Shown: positions 1 through 9,373, counted from the stretch's first letter. The stretch is 64,000 nt of DNA from Flavobacterium omnivorum (GCF_900099915.1 NZ_FNDB01000006.1:1-64000); one strand, 5' to 3'. Numbers and translations are program-made. The notes: a model not told the origin generated them from the sequence alone.

Positions 1-480
1 AATTCGTTTTGCTTGCCAGTATTTAAATGAACGTTTGCACTTCTTGCGGGTGCAAAACTAACTCCTTTATACCGTTATTCAAGCTTTTTTAAACACTTTT
101 TTTATCCTTTTCTTAACTTTTACTTTAACTTGCTGAAAATACGCTCCTTGAAAAAAAAGTTTTTTATGATTCACTCAACCTATCCAAAGATAAGCTTGCA
201 AAATGGACCAAAATCTAGTTTTTTTACCATTATATCACTCTAGGATGTCTTGAATTAGCAATGCCTTTAAAACATTTATTGGTTCTCTGAGCCGCTTTGT
301 TTCAATCACAGATAAGATTAATACAGTTTCTAGGTCCTGTCTGCAGTATCATCTTAGATAATTTCGGTTTTTTGACGCTTGGACAGTTGTTCCTGGTTTG
401 TTTCTTACGGTTATCATTATATTAGACAATCTATACCTATATATAAGGTACACCGAATTCTAAATCAATTATACAACTCC
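1..480. other. Intergenic stretch, no gene seen
   Basis: This is A+T-rich sequence without a convincing reading frame on either strand. A short inverted repeat (TTTGCAC at 34-40 and GTGCAAA at 50-56) is visible near the left edge. Nothing else was recognised. It may be the upstream region of a gene lying left of the window. Confidence 0.6.
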
Positions 481-568
481 CAGCGTTAGGGATAGTAGCG
501 TAAAGCCCACAGCCAAGTGAAGTGTAACGCAACTTGACGAGGACTTGCAGCGAATAGCCCGGCCCTAT
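481..568 (+). ncRNA. Possible Flavo-1-like structured RNA element
   Basis: The stretch contains GGGATAGTAGCG near its start and GCAGCGAATAGCCCGG near its end. This GGGAT...GCG...AGCGaAtAGCCCGG layout recurs between genes in Bacteroidetes genomes and resembles, from memory, the Flavo-1 candidate non-coding RNA. It is followed directly by a strong terminator hairpin, as expected for a small transcribed RNA. A covariance-model search against Rfam would decide. The family name is a recollection, not a computed hit. Confidence 0.4.
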
Positions 569-570
569 AT

Positions 571-612
571 AAAAAAGAGGCTACTACCCATTTAGATAAT
601 AGCCTCTTTTTT
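571..612. terminator. Bidirectional intrinsic terminator
   Basis: Thirteen paired bases (AAAAAAGAGGCTA at 571-583 against TAGCCTCTTTTTT at 600-612) flank a 16-nt loop. The A-run and T-run on the two sides would allow termination in both directions: rightward for the RNA-like element and leftward for the acyltransferase gene that ends at 673. Confidence 0.8.
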
Positions 613-672
613 ATACAGGGAAACGCCCAAGTTATTGTTATTACAAGGTTCAAGCATTTATGTAACCTCTGC

Positions 673-1482
673 TTAGTATTCCCACCTGCGCGTTTTATTT
701 AATTCTTCTTGCTCTTTGATAATTTCAGCCGGTATTACTTTGAGGAATGAACAATGTTGCTCTATAGCATATTCGATTTTTTCAACAATTTCCTCAATAG
801 TATCCTTATCGTAATCAATATCCAAAGGCTCTTTAATAAGGAAGGATTGAAGAATGCCCTTCTTTTTCATACGTAATCCTTTTTTATCAAATGAACGACG
901 GAAGCCATCGATCACAATAGGAACAACAATAGGTCTGTGCTGCTTTATAATATGAGCCGTTCCTTTACGAACCGGCTTAAAGGATTTAGTTGTCCCTTGC
1001 GGAAAGGTTATAACCCAACCGTCCTTTAAAGCAATTTTAATATTTTCAGTATCATCTGGATTAATGTCTTTTTTCTCCAGAACATCGACTCCCTTAGCTC
1101 TCCAAGTTCTTTCGACCGTAATTGCGCCTGCATAAGCCATAATTCGTGGCAATAATCCAGCCTGCATTGTTTCTTTTGCAGCTACATAATAGATGTTCAT
1201 TTTAGGCTGCCAGAGATAACATACATTTTTAATAGAATCATCACGACCGCTGAGACTTGCATTAAAAACATGGAACATTGCTACGACATCAGCAAAGTAC
1301 GTTTGATGATTCGAAATAAAAAGAACATTAGTATCAGGCAAATTCCTTATGATTTCTGAACCTTCAATTTGCAGTTCGTTGAAACCTCTATATCGTCGAT
1401 GCGTGATGGCCCCGAAAATCCTGATTAACCATTTTTTTAAAAACAGGATGTGACCAAAAGGATTTCTCTTAAATAATCCCAT
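673..1482 (-). CDS. 1-acyl-sn-glycerol-3-phosphate acyltransferase-like (PlsC family)
   Basis: The 269-aa protein fits the lysophospholipid acyltransferase (PlsC) family, which transfers an acyl chain to lysophosphatidic acid at the inner membrane during phospholipid synthesis. The block I catalytic motif is NHQTYFAD (residues 58-65), with five residues between His59 and Asp65 instead of the usual four. Block III reads FPQGTT instead of the common FPEGT. A hydrophobic N-terminal stretch (about residues 10-27) suggests membrane association. The ATG is at 1482. The variant motifs mean the exact substrate is uncertain; it could be another lipid acyltransferase. It stands alone between a terminator and the Nudix gene. 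Confidence 0.8.
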   Translation of the reverse strand: MGLFKRNPFGHILFLKKWLIRIFGAITHRRYRGFNELQIEGSEIIRNLPDTNVLFISNHQTYFADVVAMFHVFNASLSGRDDSIKNVCYLWQPKMNIYYVAAKETMQAGLLPRIMAYAGAITVERTWRAKGVDVLEKKDINPDDTENIKIALKDGWVITFPQGTTKSFKPVRKGTAHIIKQHRPIVVPIVIDGFRRSFDKKGLRMKKKGILQSFLIKEPLDIDYDKDTIEEIVEKIEYAIEQHCSFLKVIPAEIIKEQEELNKTRRWEY

Positions 1483-1571
1483 AAAATTATGTGTTTTTTT
1501 ATATTTAGCAAACCTACGAAATTAATTTTTGATTGTTTTTAGCATTCTAAAACCGTTGCTTCCTATCTAAT

Positions 1572-2216
1572 TTAAGAATATAAGACTTCTTTTAAAACTT
1601 CTTTCAATTCGTTAAGCATCATTGCCGTTGCTCCCCAAACGATATGGTTTTCAATTTTAAAAGCAGGAACACTACTCTCAACTGAATAGGATGTTGGGAC
1701 CTTAGTCTCAACAACAATTGAATCACTTAAAAAAATAGACAGAGGCAATTCAATTATATCCGCTACCTCTGAAGGCTGTAGTACAAATACTAGTTCGTCT
1801 TTACTAATGCCTAAAAAAGGATGCACGATAAAGTTACTAGGTGGTATATATAATTGTGTAAAAGGTTTAAGTATTTGTATTTTATCTGGATGAATGCCAA
1901 CCTCCTCGTGGGTTTCGCGCAACGCTGTGTAAGCAAAATTCTCATCATCGATTTCGTATTTACCTCCTGGAAAGCCAATTTGAGCAGAATGCACACCTTT
2001 GTATGAATTCCGAACAATCAATACCAGGTGTGTAATTTCATTTTTAGGATAAAAAAGCATCATTACTGCAGCTACTCTTGGATTTTTATCGCTAAAATCA
2101 ATCTGTTTTAAGCTTTGTGACCGCTCTAATGGTGCCATTTTAATATGCGCATCAAAAGCGGGGAGCCTTACATCAAGTACTTTAGGAACAAACTGTAAAA
2201 ATTCTTGAAAATCCAT
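1572..2216 (-). CDS. NudL-like CoA pyrophosphatase (Nudix hydrolase)
   Basis: This is a Nudix hydrolase of the CoA pyrophosphatase (NudL) type, which cleaves CoA and acyl-CoA diphosphates. The NudL-type signature, an R...H.aQigFPGGK stretch, runs straight into a Nudix box whose core reads RETHEEVGI and supplies the Mg-binding glutamates. I place the start at the ATG at 2216. The longer frame begins with TTG at 2222, which would fall at or inside the promoter box (TAGACTTTG, 2220-2228). With this start the message would have almost no leader. The gene is divergent from the DUF4268 gene at 2310. Confidence 0.8.
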   Translation of the reverse strand: MDFQEFLQFVPKVLDVRLPAFDAHIKMAPLERSQSLKQIDFSDKNPRVAAVMMLFYPKNEITHLVLIVRNSYKGVHSAQIGFPGGKYEIDDENFAYTALRETHEEVGIHPDKIQILKPFTQLYIPPSNFIVHPFLGISKDELVFVLQPSEVADIIELPLSIFLSDSIVVETKVPTSYSVESSVPAFKIENHIVWGATAMMLNELKEVLKEVLYS

Positions 2217-2219
2217 AAT

Positions 2220-2228
2220 CAAAGTCTA
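2220..2228 (-). promoter_or_regulatory. -7-like promoter box of the Nudix gene
   Basis: TAGACTTTG resembles the Bacteroidetes -7 box TAnnTTTG with one extra base. It ends 3 nt before the ATG at 2216, so the transcript would be leaderless or nearly so. Inferred from consensus only. Confidence 0.4.
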
Positions 2229-2309
2229 TTTTTGCACATTGAAATTTAATATAAATATAGTTTAGAAAATACCGTTACACAAATTTTCTGATACCAAAAG
2301 TCATACACA

Positions 2310-2750
2310 ATGTACAGCAAAGAAGAAACACAAAAGTTAAAACGCGAATTCTGGGTTGAATTTTCGGAAAAATTTCCCCGAAAATGGTTGTTGTACGATA
2401 CTAAGATCAAAGATTTTTCTTTTAAATTTTATGTAGATAATAAAAAGGCTCAAGTTTTAATAGCCATAGAACAGCGAAGCGATGAAAAAAGAATTGCCTA
2501 TTTTGAAAAACTGGAATCTTTAAAAAATATTCTAGAAGAGGAATTCATTAAAGATCTGGTTTTTGAAAGAGAGCACACATTGGAAAGTGGTAAAACAATT
2601 AGCCTTATTTGGGTTGAAAAACTAGGCGTTGGAGTTAGCAATAGAAAATACTGGCAGGAAATTTTTGAATTTTACAATGATAAAATGAATGCTTTGGAGC
2701 TATTTTATTCAGAGTATGATGGATATATTAAAGATATTCAACAATTTTAA
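2310..2750 (+). CDS. DUF4268-like protein
   Basis: This is a 146-aa soluble protein, rich in Glu, Lys and aromatic residues, with no signal peptide or membrane segment. The pattern FWVEFSEKFPRKWLLYDTKI near the N-terminus, and the closing part with YWQEIFEFYN, match what I recall of DUF4268 proteins. These are frequent in Bacteroidetes and related in fold to nuclease-like domains. No catalytic motif is evident and the function is unknown. The gene is monocistronic; the next gene on this strand is far away. DUF assignment is from recognition, not a search. Confidence 0.65.
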   Translation: MYSKEETQKLKREFWVEFSEKFPRKWLLYDTKIKDFSFKFYVDNKKAQVLIAIEQRSDEKRIAYFEKLESLKNILEEEFIKDLVFEREHTLESGKTISLIWVEKLGVGVSNRKYWQEIFEFYNDKMNALELFYSEYDGYIKDIQQF

Positions 2751-2800
2751 AAACGAGTAAGAAATCAAAAATAGCGCTGTGATATTCAACTTCATATTCA

Positions 2801-3205
2801 TCACATATTGAATATATTATAAAGTATTATCCTATTACCATAATTAATGTACAGTTGCTTTCGGTTTTCTTGCTTTTTTCTGGTAATGATCGAAACTGTA
2901 CAATCGACGCCTTCGTTATCTTTACAGGTAAATGTGTAAACAGTATCTGTTTCATTTTCCTCAATAGGTTGATATTCTACAATTTCAAAAAGTTGAATAA
3001 TTTGAGAATAAACTACAATTCTACTTTTATTAGTATCTAATGAAATTAAAATATTAACTAAATTTAAATCAGACCATTTCCCCCATTTCCCTTTCTCATT
3101 TTTCTCTAAAACACTAAAGCCTGACGTTTTAAACTTATAATTTTGTCCATAAGAATGTTGTACTCCTAGAATCAAAAAAAGTAGAATAATATATCTTTTT
3201 ATCAT
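2801..3205 (-). CDS. Secreted hypothetical protein
   Basis: The 134-aa protein has a clear N-terminal signal peptide (hydrophobic residues about 5-18, ending near HSYGQ), so it is probably periplasmic or exported. The mature part is small and beta-rich with a Cys in the phrase NEGVDCTVSII. I do not recognise a family. The ATG at 3205 lies 3 nt beyond the stop of the upstream flavin oxidoreductase, so the gene is the last of a three-gene leftward operon with that enzyme and the secreted subtilase. Confidence 0.7.
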   Translation of the reverse strand: MIKRYIILLFLILGVQHSYGQNYKFKTSGFSVLEKNEKGKWGKWSDLNLVNILISLDTNKSRIVVYSQIIQLFEIVEYQPIEENETDTVYTFTCKDNEGVDCTVSIITRKKQENRKQLYINYGNRIILYNIFNM

Positions 3206-3208
3206 TGC

Positions 3209-4153
3209 TTAAAATTGAAAATTGGTTGCCTCTACTCTTGCGTATTCAAAATCGATAATCATTTCTTGGATGATTTCAGCAGCTGGTTTGATCTCGTGAA
3301 TAAGACCTGCAATTTGACCGATTTCTAACTCTCCTTCGATTAAATCGCCTTCAAACATGCCTCTTTTTGCTCTAGCTCTTCCTAATAAAGTAACTAATTC
3401 ATCTTTTGTTGGACACGTTTTATATAAATCCTGTACCTCTTGATAAAACTTATTTTTAATTAACCGAACTGGAGCAAGTTCCTTCAATGTCAAGTGCGTA
3501 TCTCCCTCCTTAACCTTTACAATCGATTCCTTGAAATTATCATGAGCTGACGATTCTAGTGACGCAGCAAATCTACTCCCAACTTGAACTCCATCGGCAC
3601 CAAGAACCATGGCAGCTAGCATGCCGCGACCGGTAGCAATACCTCCGGCAGCAATCAACGGAATTGAAATTTTTTCTTTCACCATAGGAATAAGTGTAAG
3701 TGTTGTGGTTTCCTCTCTACCGTTATGGCCTCCAGCTTCAAATCCTTCGGCAACAATTGCGTCTACACCAGCATCTTGTGCTTTCAATGCAAAAACGGAG
3801 CTACTTACGACATGCACTACCGTTACCCCATTTTGTTTCAAGAATGACGTCCATGTTTTTGGATTACCCGCTGACGTAAAAACTATCCTAACCCCTTCCT
3901 CTACAATAATTTTCATTATTTCCTCAATGTTGTGATATAACATTGGAACATTTACTCCAAATGGTTTTGAAGTAGCTCTTTTACATTTTTGAATGTGTTC
4001 TCGCAAGACTTCGGGATACATAGAACCCGCACCAATCAATCCTAAGCCACCAGCGTTACTGACGGCACTGGCTAATTTATACCCACTATTCCAGATCATT
4101 CCACCTTGAATGATAGGATATTTAATTTTGAAAAGTTCAGTGATTTTATTCAT
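3209..4153 (-). CDS. Nitronate monooxygenase-like flavin oxidoreductase
   Basis: This is a 314-aa FMN-dependent TIM-barrel enzyme of the nitronate monooxygenase / 2-nitropropane dioxygenase family, which oxidises nitronates using O2. FabK enoyl reductases share the fold. Visible marks are the opening PIIQGGM loop, the GLGLIGAGS segment, the EGFEAGGHNG phosphate-binding stretch and IPLIAAGGIATGRG followed by GADGVQVGSRF near the flavin site. The physiological substrate cannot be read from the sequence. The start lies 15 nt after the subtilase stop, and the next gene starts 3 nt after this stop, indicating one transcription unit. Confidence 0.85.
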   Translation of the reverse strand: MNKITELFKIKYPIIQGGMIWNSGYKLASAVSNAGGLGLIGAGSMYPEVLREHIQKCKRATSKPFGVNVPMLYHNIEEIMKIIVEEGVRIVFTSAGNPKTWTSFLKQNGVTVVHVVSSSVFALKAQDAGVDAIVAEGFEAGGHNGREETTTLTLIPMVKEKISIPLIAAGGIATGRGMLAAMVLGADGVQVGSRFAASLESSAHDNFKESIVKVKEGDTHLTLKELAPVRLIKNKFYQEVQDLYKTCPTKDELVTLLGRARAKRGMFEGDLIEGELEIGQIAGLIHEIKPAAEIIQEMIIDFEYARVEATNFQF

Positions 4154-4168
4154 GTGGTATTGATGCTG

Positions 4169-5782
4169 TTATTTTTTTATTATTTTCCCACTTGTGTAGA
4201 AATTATCGGATTCCAATTTATAAAGGTACATCCCTTGATTTAACGCTTTTAAAGAAATTACAGCTGATTGAGGCGTTACTTTTTGTTCTAAAATTTTCTG
4301 TCCTAAAATAGTATAAATAAAAACGGTTCCACTTTCGAATTTTGATGGCAAAGAAACGGAAATAGAATCAGTGGTTGGATTGGGATAAATTATGAAGTCA
4401 TCTTTTAAAAATGACTCCGTCGACAATTGGTTGCGAACAATCAGTCCAAAATCTGGAATTCCATATCCATACTGATTGTTGGGAGTTAAAAATTTATCGG
4501 ATGATTGTAGTACTAATTCTTTAATTTGCTGATTTGTTTTTTGTGGAAATGCTTGCCATAAACAAGCCAGCATCCCGGCCATTATTGGCCCAGAAAAAGA
4601 AGTCCCATTTGCCGTTACAATATTCCCCGCTGCATCAGAAACAACTGCAGCTTGACCTTGCGCCATGATATCGGGTTTTATTCTACCGTCAGATGAAGGT
4701 CCTACTGAACTAAAGGAGGTTACTATTTCTGATGAATTTACTGCACCTACTGCAATCACAGAAACAGCATCTGCTGGTACGGCAACATGTGGATCAGATG
4801 TACCACCTGAATTACCAGCCGAAGTCACCAGAATCATTCCTCTACTAAATGCAATTTCTGCTCCCCGAGACATGAACGCTGTTTTACCATTCATTTCACT
4901 GTAGGTATGATTGTATGCTTCGTTATCAAAATCAAAATACCCTAAAGAGGTATTGATAATATCCACCCCTAAACTATCTGCTTTTTCTGCTGCTTCAACC
5001 CAAAGGGATTCTTCCACAGGATTTTCAGATGTATCATCTTCTGTTATAAATAAATAATAAGAAGCATCTGGGGCAGTTCCCACTAATGAATTCTCTTTGT
5101 AACCTCCCATTGCGGATAGTACAGAAGTGCCATGCGATACGCCGGTATAAAAATCTGGATTTCTCAAAACAAAATTATAACCACCCAAAATTTGGTCATT
5201 AGTTCTTAATTTTTGGAAAGGTTGTGTTGTATTGACACCCGGAAATCCCGCATCCATAATAGCAATTACTTTCCCGGAGCCGGTGTAATTTTGTTGGTGC
5301 ATTACGTGCCCATTGAGCATTTGGATCTGATTTGAAGAGCTTCCATAAGCATAATCCACTTTTGTCTTCTTGGTCTTATTCCCTTGCTTTACCTTACTGG
5401 ACTTTGCGATTTTACCAATTTGATTTAATGATTTATCTGCAAAATCAACTTTACTGACAAATGAAAACTGTAGTAAGTCATTTATTTTAGCCTGCGTTCC
5501 TCGCACATGAAGAGCATTTAGCCATTTCGATTTTGCCATCACAGTTATACCCGTAATAGCATTTACTTGATTAATATAAGAGGCCTCAACAGGAACATCT
5601 TTAAAATCTAAAATAACATTTTGACTGGCTCTTCTATCTAATGCTCTCTGAGAAAGCATTTTCAATGGTGCATCGGCAAAGGATTGAGAACTAGGCTTTG
5701 CATTTAAATATACCCAAGCATCCTGCTGTGCAAAACCGTTTGTTGTTAGCAATAATAAAAGAAATATATAACATTTTCTCAT
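4169..5782 (-). CDS. Secreted S8 subtilisin-like serine peptidase with type IX sorting tail
   Basis: This is an extracellular subtilase. It has a signal peptide (MRKCYIFLLLL...GFAQ), a pro-region to about residue 150, then the S8 catalytic domain. The catalytic Asp lies in IAIMDAGFPG, the His in SHGTSVLSAMGG and the Ser in NGTSFSGPIMAGM. The last 80 residues form a Por_Secre_tail domain (IYPNPTTDSISVSLP ... GMYLYKLES ... GKIIKK), the signal for type IX secretion. I start at the ATG at 5782 because the longer frame (TTG or ATG codons up to 5809) would push the signal peptide inward. It is the first gene of an operon with the flavin oxidoreductase and a small secreted protein. Substrate unknown. 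Confidence 0.9.
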   Translation of the reverse strand: MRKCYIFLLLLLTTNGFAQQDAWVYLNAKPSSQSFADAPLKMLSQRALDRRASQNVILDFKDVPVEASYINQVNAITGITVMAKSKWLNALHVRGTQAKINDLLQFSFVSKVDFADKSLNQIGKIAKSSKVKQGNKTKKTKVDYAYGSSSNQIQMLNGHVMHQQNYTGSGKVIAIMDAGFPGVNTTQPFQKLRTNDQILGGYNFVLRNPDFYTGVSHGTSVLSAMGGYKENSLVGTAPDASYYLFITEDDTSENPVEESLWVEAAEKADSLGVDIINTSLGYFDFDNEAYNHTYSEMNGKTAFMSRGAEIAFSRGMILVTSAGNSGGTSDPHVAVPADAVSVIAVGAVNSSEIVTSFSSVGPSSDGRIKPDIMAQGQAAVVSDAAGNIVTANGTSFSGPIMAGMLACLWQAFPQKTNQQIKELVLQSSDKFLTPNNQYGYGIPDFGLIVRNQLSTESFLKDDFIIYPNPTTDSISVSLPSKFESGTVFIYTILGQKILEQKVTPQSAVISLKALNQGMYLYKLESDNFYTSGKIIKK

Positions 5783-5914
5783 TGGTATCGTCATTTGTTG
5801 TAACATCAAGATTTCAACGGTAGCTGAAATTGAATGATGGTCAAAGCTACATTTGGTTTATTATTAGAATTTTAGGTGACCTAACTAGTACCTTTCGATA
5901 ATGCAATAAAACGA

Positions 5915-7108
5915 CTAAGAAATTACTCCTGATCCTATTAATTCATCTCCTACATACCAAGCTGCAAATTGTCCTTCGGTTATTGCGGATTGAGGTTCAT
6001 CAAAAGCTACGTACATTCCATTTTCAAATTGATGCAAGGTGGCGCTTTGTAAGGGCTGTCTGTAGCGAATTCTGGCCATTACATGCATGGTTTCTCCTTT
6101 GGCTAAAGCCAAATCTTTACGAATCCAGTGTACTTCCTCTTTTTCAATATGTAACGCTTTCTTGAATAATCCAGGATGCTGACTTGTTAATCCCGTATAA
6201 ATAGTATTGGTCTCCACATTAGTAGCTATAATAAATAACGGATCCGTCGTCCCACCAACATTTAATCCTTTTCGTTGCCCAATAGTGAAATAATGAGCTC
6301 CTTGATGTTTTCCTACTACTTTTCCCATTTCTGGGGTATAGGGAATTTTTTCAGCCTCCAATTTTACATCTTCTTCAAAACTTAGGCCTACTTTTTTTTC
6401 TGAATTATAAATAGGGTCATCTTTATCAATTTGGATAATATCGCCCGCTTTAGGTTGTAATTTTTGTTGTAAAAAATCTGGCAGACGTACTTTTCCAATA
6501 AAACATAGCCCTTGTGAATCTTTCTTTTCAGCAGTAATCAAATCCAATTGCCCAGCAATTTCTCGAACCTCTGGTTTTGTCAATTCTCCAATTGGAAACA
6601 ACGACTTTGCTAATTGTTCTTGTGACAATTGACAAAGAAAATAGGATTGATCCTTATTGGTGTCCGCACCTGCTTTTAGTTGATAGACCGTTTCGCCGTT
6701 CACTTCTATTTCGCTTTTTTTACAGTAATGCCCCGTTGCAACAAAATCAGCCCCAAGACTCAACGCAATTTTCATAAAAACATCAAATTTTATTTCGCGA
6801 TTACAAAGTACATCTGGGTTTGGAGTACGCCCTTTTTCGTATTCGTTGAACATGTAGTCCACGATTTTCTCTTTATATTCTTCACTTAAATCGACTGTTT
6901 GAAAAGGAATTCCTAACTTTTCTGCTACTAGCAAAGCATCATTACTATCTTCCAGCCAAGGACATTCATTAGAAATAGTAACGGAATCGTCATGCCAATT
7001 CTTCATAAAAAGACCAATTACTTCATATCCTTGCTGTTGCAGCAAATATGCCGCAACACTTGAATCTACTCCCCCTGAAAGTCCAACAACAACACGCTTC
7101 ATCTTCAA
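5915..7108 (-). CDS. mnmA: tRNA-specific 2-thiouridylase MnmA
   Basis: MnmA adenylates U34 of tRNA-Lys, -Glu and -Gln and replaces O2 with sulfur. The PP-loop SGGVDSS lies near residue 12. The two catalytic cysteines sit in [12 protein letters not shown] and SQGLCFIGK, and the family phrase [13 protein letters not shown] is present. The 397-aa length is normal, including the C-terminal beta-barrel domain. An ATG two codons downstream (7102) is an equally good start. A -7 box (TAACTTTG, 7132-7139) lies about 25 nt upstream. Confidence 0.95.
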   Translation of the reverse strand: MKMKRVVVGLSGGVDSSVAAYLLQQQGYEVIGLFMKNWHDDSVTISNECPWLEDSNDALLVAEKLGIPFQTVDLSEEYKEKIVDYMFNEYEKGRTPNPDVLCNREIKFDVFMKIALSLGADFVATGHYCKKSEIEVNGETVYQLKAGADTNKDQSYFLCQLSQEQLAKSLFPIGELTKPEVREIAGQLDLITAEKKDSQGLCFIGKVRLPDFLQQKLQPKAGDIIQIDKDDPIYNSEKKVGLSFEEDVKLEAEKIPYTPEMGKVVGKHQGAHYFTIGQRKGLNVGGTTDPLFIIATNVETNTIYTGLTSQHPGLFKKALHIEKEEVHWIRKDLALAKGETMHVMARIRYRQPLQSATLHQFENGMYVAFDEPQSAITEGQFAAWYVGDELIGSGVIS

Positions 7109-7131
7109 AAAATTATAATTTAATAAGACTG

Positions 7132-7139
7132 CAAAGTTA
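7132..7139 (-). promoter_or_regulatory. -7 promoter box of mnmA
   Basis: TAACTTTG on the minus strand matches the Bacteroidetes TAnnTTTG box exactly, giving a leader of roughly 20-25 nt before the mnmA start. Confidence 0.5.
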
Positions 7140-7174
7140 CAAAAGATTTATAACAGTATTCGTTAAGTGTTTTG

Positions 7175-7891
7175 TTAATTGTTTTTGTCTTTGACTGCCT
7201 GTTCTTGAAAATTCATATTTGTTTCTTTGCTCAATTTTCCTTTTTCAAAAAACTGCCATATTCCTGCTTTTTTTCCATTTAAGAACTGCCCTTTAGAAGC
7301 CACATTTCCATTAGATTCTTTGAAAATGGCTGCACCGTTATACACGTCATTCTTGAAATTAGATTCTTCCAGTAAGACTCCCTTCTCTGTGTATTTTTTA
7401 TAAAAACCATTTTTCAAATTATTTTTATAATTAATCTCTTCTGCAACTTTACCACTTGGATAAAAAACGGTGCGAAGCCCCTCTAGTTTTCCTTTACTAT
7501 AATTTTCAATGGTCATTATGTTTTTTGAGGCCAAATGATAATATTTCCATTGCCCTTCAAATACTTTATTTACCACTTTACCCTCACTCACTTTATTGCT
7601 TTTTTGATCATAAAAAATGGTGAATGCTGAATTATCAATTGGATTAAACTCTCGCGTAGCAATTACAGACTTAGCTTTGGTATCATCATAAAAATAAAAA
7701 ATACCTGTTTCTTTACCATGTTCAAAATTACCTTCGTAACGAGGTCTTCGGGAATCCTGATAAAACCCTTTCCAAACTCCCTGTTTTTTTCCTGTTTCAT
7801 CTAATTTATTAAAATTAGACTGAGACATGCAATTTTGGCTCAAAAGCATAAGAACTAAAAGGGTAAAAAAACTAATTTGATATTTTTTCAT
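7175..7891 (-). CDS. Secreted MORN/YwqK-like repeat protein
   Basis: The 238-aa exported protein has a signal peptide (hydrophobic residues 8-20, ending CMSQS) and a tandem array of about 20-residue MORN_2-type repeats. Examples are GVWKGFYQD, RYEGNFEHGKETGIF, GQWKYYH, GKLEGLRTVFYPSGKVAEE, NGFYKKYTEKG and GQFLNGKKAGIWQFFEKGKL. Databases often label such proteins YwqK-family antitoxins. There is no partner toxin here and the protein is secreted, so that name says nothing reliable. It is probably a periplasmic or outer-membrane-associated scaffold. It lies 66 nt upstream of mnmA on the same strand, but mnmA appears to have its own promoter. Confidence 0.7.
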   Translation of the reverse strand: MKKYQISFFTLLVLMLLSQNCMSQSNFNKLDETGKKQGVWKGFYQDSRRPRYEGNFEHGKETGIFYFYDDTKAKSVIATREFNPIDNSAFTIFYDQKSNKVSEGKVVNKVFEGQWKYYHLASKNIMTIENYSKGKLEGLRTVFYPSGKVAEEINYKNNLKNGFYKKYTEKGVLLEESNFKNDVYNGAAIFKESNGNVASKGQFLNGKKAGIWQFFEKGKLSKETNMNFQEQAVKDKNN

Positions 7892-8353
7892 TGCTACTTT
7901 ATATTAGGTCAATAGTACAAAACTACAATTGTACTCTTTTATTTTAAGCAAATTTACAAATTTATTATAGTTGTTCTCACCTCTACTTAATTATGGATAA
8001 GAGAAACAGTTTAAACTTGTAAACTTTAAAGATAAAATATCAAATTCTAGATGGAATTACAACGTTGAAAATTATCTACTAGTAGTTATTAAAGTGGCAA
8101 GTAACCGTAAATTATAAAGTGTTTAATTAAACTAACAAGTATTTTTTAAAACAAATACTATAAAAAAGACACGGCTAATCATATATAACTCATTGTCAAT
8201 ACCTTATGATTGCTTAAAATTGACTACAATTGAAGTTAAACAACCTTAAAAGAAATAATAAAGTTTCATGTTGTTTAGCAATTTATAATACTTGTTAAAC
8301 AAAAATCAAAAGCTATTTATTAATTTAGTGGAAACAAATAAACATTAAACACT
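7892..8353. other. Divergent intergenic region between MORN protein and fasciclin genes
   Basis: This is A+T-rich and without a coding frame. It must carry the divergent promoters. A 12-bp perfect palindrome GTTTAATTAAAC occurs at 8121-8132. The stretch TTATTAATTTAGTGG just before the fasciclin gene could hold a weak -7 box. Nothing else was recognised. Confidence 0.5.
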
Positions 8354-9322
8354 ATGAAAAATGTAATTAAACTGAAAAATCTAATGCTAATTGCATTATT
8401 TACCGCACTTTCCGTATCGTGCGACGATGACAATAATAACGATAATATGGTTGTAGACAACACCATTACAGGGAAAGCGGTAGCAAGTCCAAATTTAAGT
8501 ATTTTGGTTCAGGCACTTGTCAGAGCGGAATTAGCTACTACTTTGAAAGGAGCTGGTCCCTTTACTGTTTTTGCACCAACGAATGAAGCATTCACAGCTT
8601 TTCTTGCTACGACTCCTTATCCTACAATAAATGATGTACCAAAAGAAGCTTTAACACAAATATTATTGAATCATGTTGTCACTGGTTCTGTAAAATCTAC
8701 AGATTTAAACACAGGATACATTAAAACTTTAGCCAAAGGTTCCGCATCAACTACTAATAATTTAAGCATGTATGTAAATATAACTGCTGGCATAAAACTT
8801 AATGGAGTGGCGACCGTTACTACTCCAGATATCATGGCTTCAAATGGAGTGATTCACATTGTAGACAAAGTGATTGACTTGCCAACTATTGTAACTCATG
8901 CTGCAGCAAATGCTAATTTTAGTACTTTGGTAAGCGTTTTAAATCGTTCTGGAGAACCTAACTTCATAACTGCCTTATCTGGAACTGGTCCGTTTACCGT
9001 TTTTGCTCCAACAAATGCTGCTTTTACAGCCTTGAATACGGAACTAGCTCCTGGCGGAATTGCAGGAGTTTCTGCAGCAAACTTGACAAAAGTTTTACAA
9101 TACCATGTAGTAAGCCCTGCTAATGTACTAGCGACTAGCTTAACCGAAGGACAAGTAGTTACTCCTATTCTAGTACCAGTTCAAACCTTTACTATACAGT
9201 TATCTGGAGGTGCCAAAATTAAAGATGCTAGAAACAGAATTTCAAATATTATAATTACCGATGTTCAATGTTCAAACGGTGTCATTCACGCCGTGGACAA
9301 AGTGTTACTACCTCTTCTGTAA
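8354..9322 (+). CDS. Surface lipoprotein with two fasciclin (FAS1) domains
   Basis: The 322-aa lipoprotein has a signal peptide with a lipobox-like end (ALSVSC) and Cys23 followed by DDDNNND. Acidic residues directly after the lipid-bearing Cys resemble Bacteroidetes lipoprotein surface-export signals. Two FAS1 adhesion domains follow at about residues 40-165 and 175-320. Each shows the paired signature GAGPFTVFAPTNEAF / GTGPFTVFAPTNAAF and a terminal NGVIHIVDKV / NGVIHAVDKVLL. FAS1 domains act in adhesion and matrix binding. The gene is monocistronic and ends at a strong terminator shared with yidC. Confidence 0.85.
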   Translation: MKNVIKLKNLMLIALFTALSVSCDDDNNNDNMVVDNTITGKAVASPNLSILVQALVRAELATTLKGAGPFTVFAPTNEAFTAFLATTPYPTINDVPKEALTQILLNHVVTGSVKSTDLNTGYIKTLAKGSASTTNNLSMYVNITAGIKLNGVATVTTPDIMASNGVIHIVDKVIDLPTIVTHAAANANFSTLVSVLNRSGEPNFITALSGTGPFTVFAPTNAAFTALNTELAPGGIAGVSAANLTKVLQYHVVSPANVLATSLTEGQVVTPILVPVQTFTIQLSGGAKIKDARNRISNIIITDVQCSNGVIHAVDKVLLPLL

Positions 9323-9340
9323 TTATTTTTAAAACAAAAA

Positions 9341-9364
9341 AAAGCTCTCAAATTTGAGAGCTTT
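9341..9364. terminator. Bidirectional terminator, perfect palindrome
   Basis: AAAGCTCTCAAA/TTTGAGAGCTTT is a perfect 24-bp palindrome between the convergent fasciclin and yidC genes, preceded by an A-run. It would end both transcripts. Confidence 0.8.
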
Positions 9365-9373
9365 TATTATGAA

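Noticed and set aside
3609..3935. Plus-strand open frame inside the flavin oxidoreductase gene
   Set aside because: It lies wholly antisense to a gene with clear family motifs and has no recognisable product; the same applies to the other antisense frames.
7175..7891. YwqK antitoxin of a toxin-antitoxin pair
   Set aside because: The protein has a signal peptide and MORN-like repeats, and no small toxin gene adjoins it.
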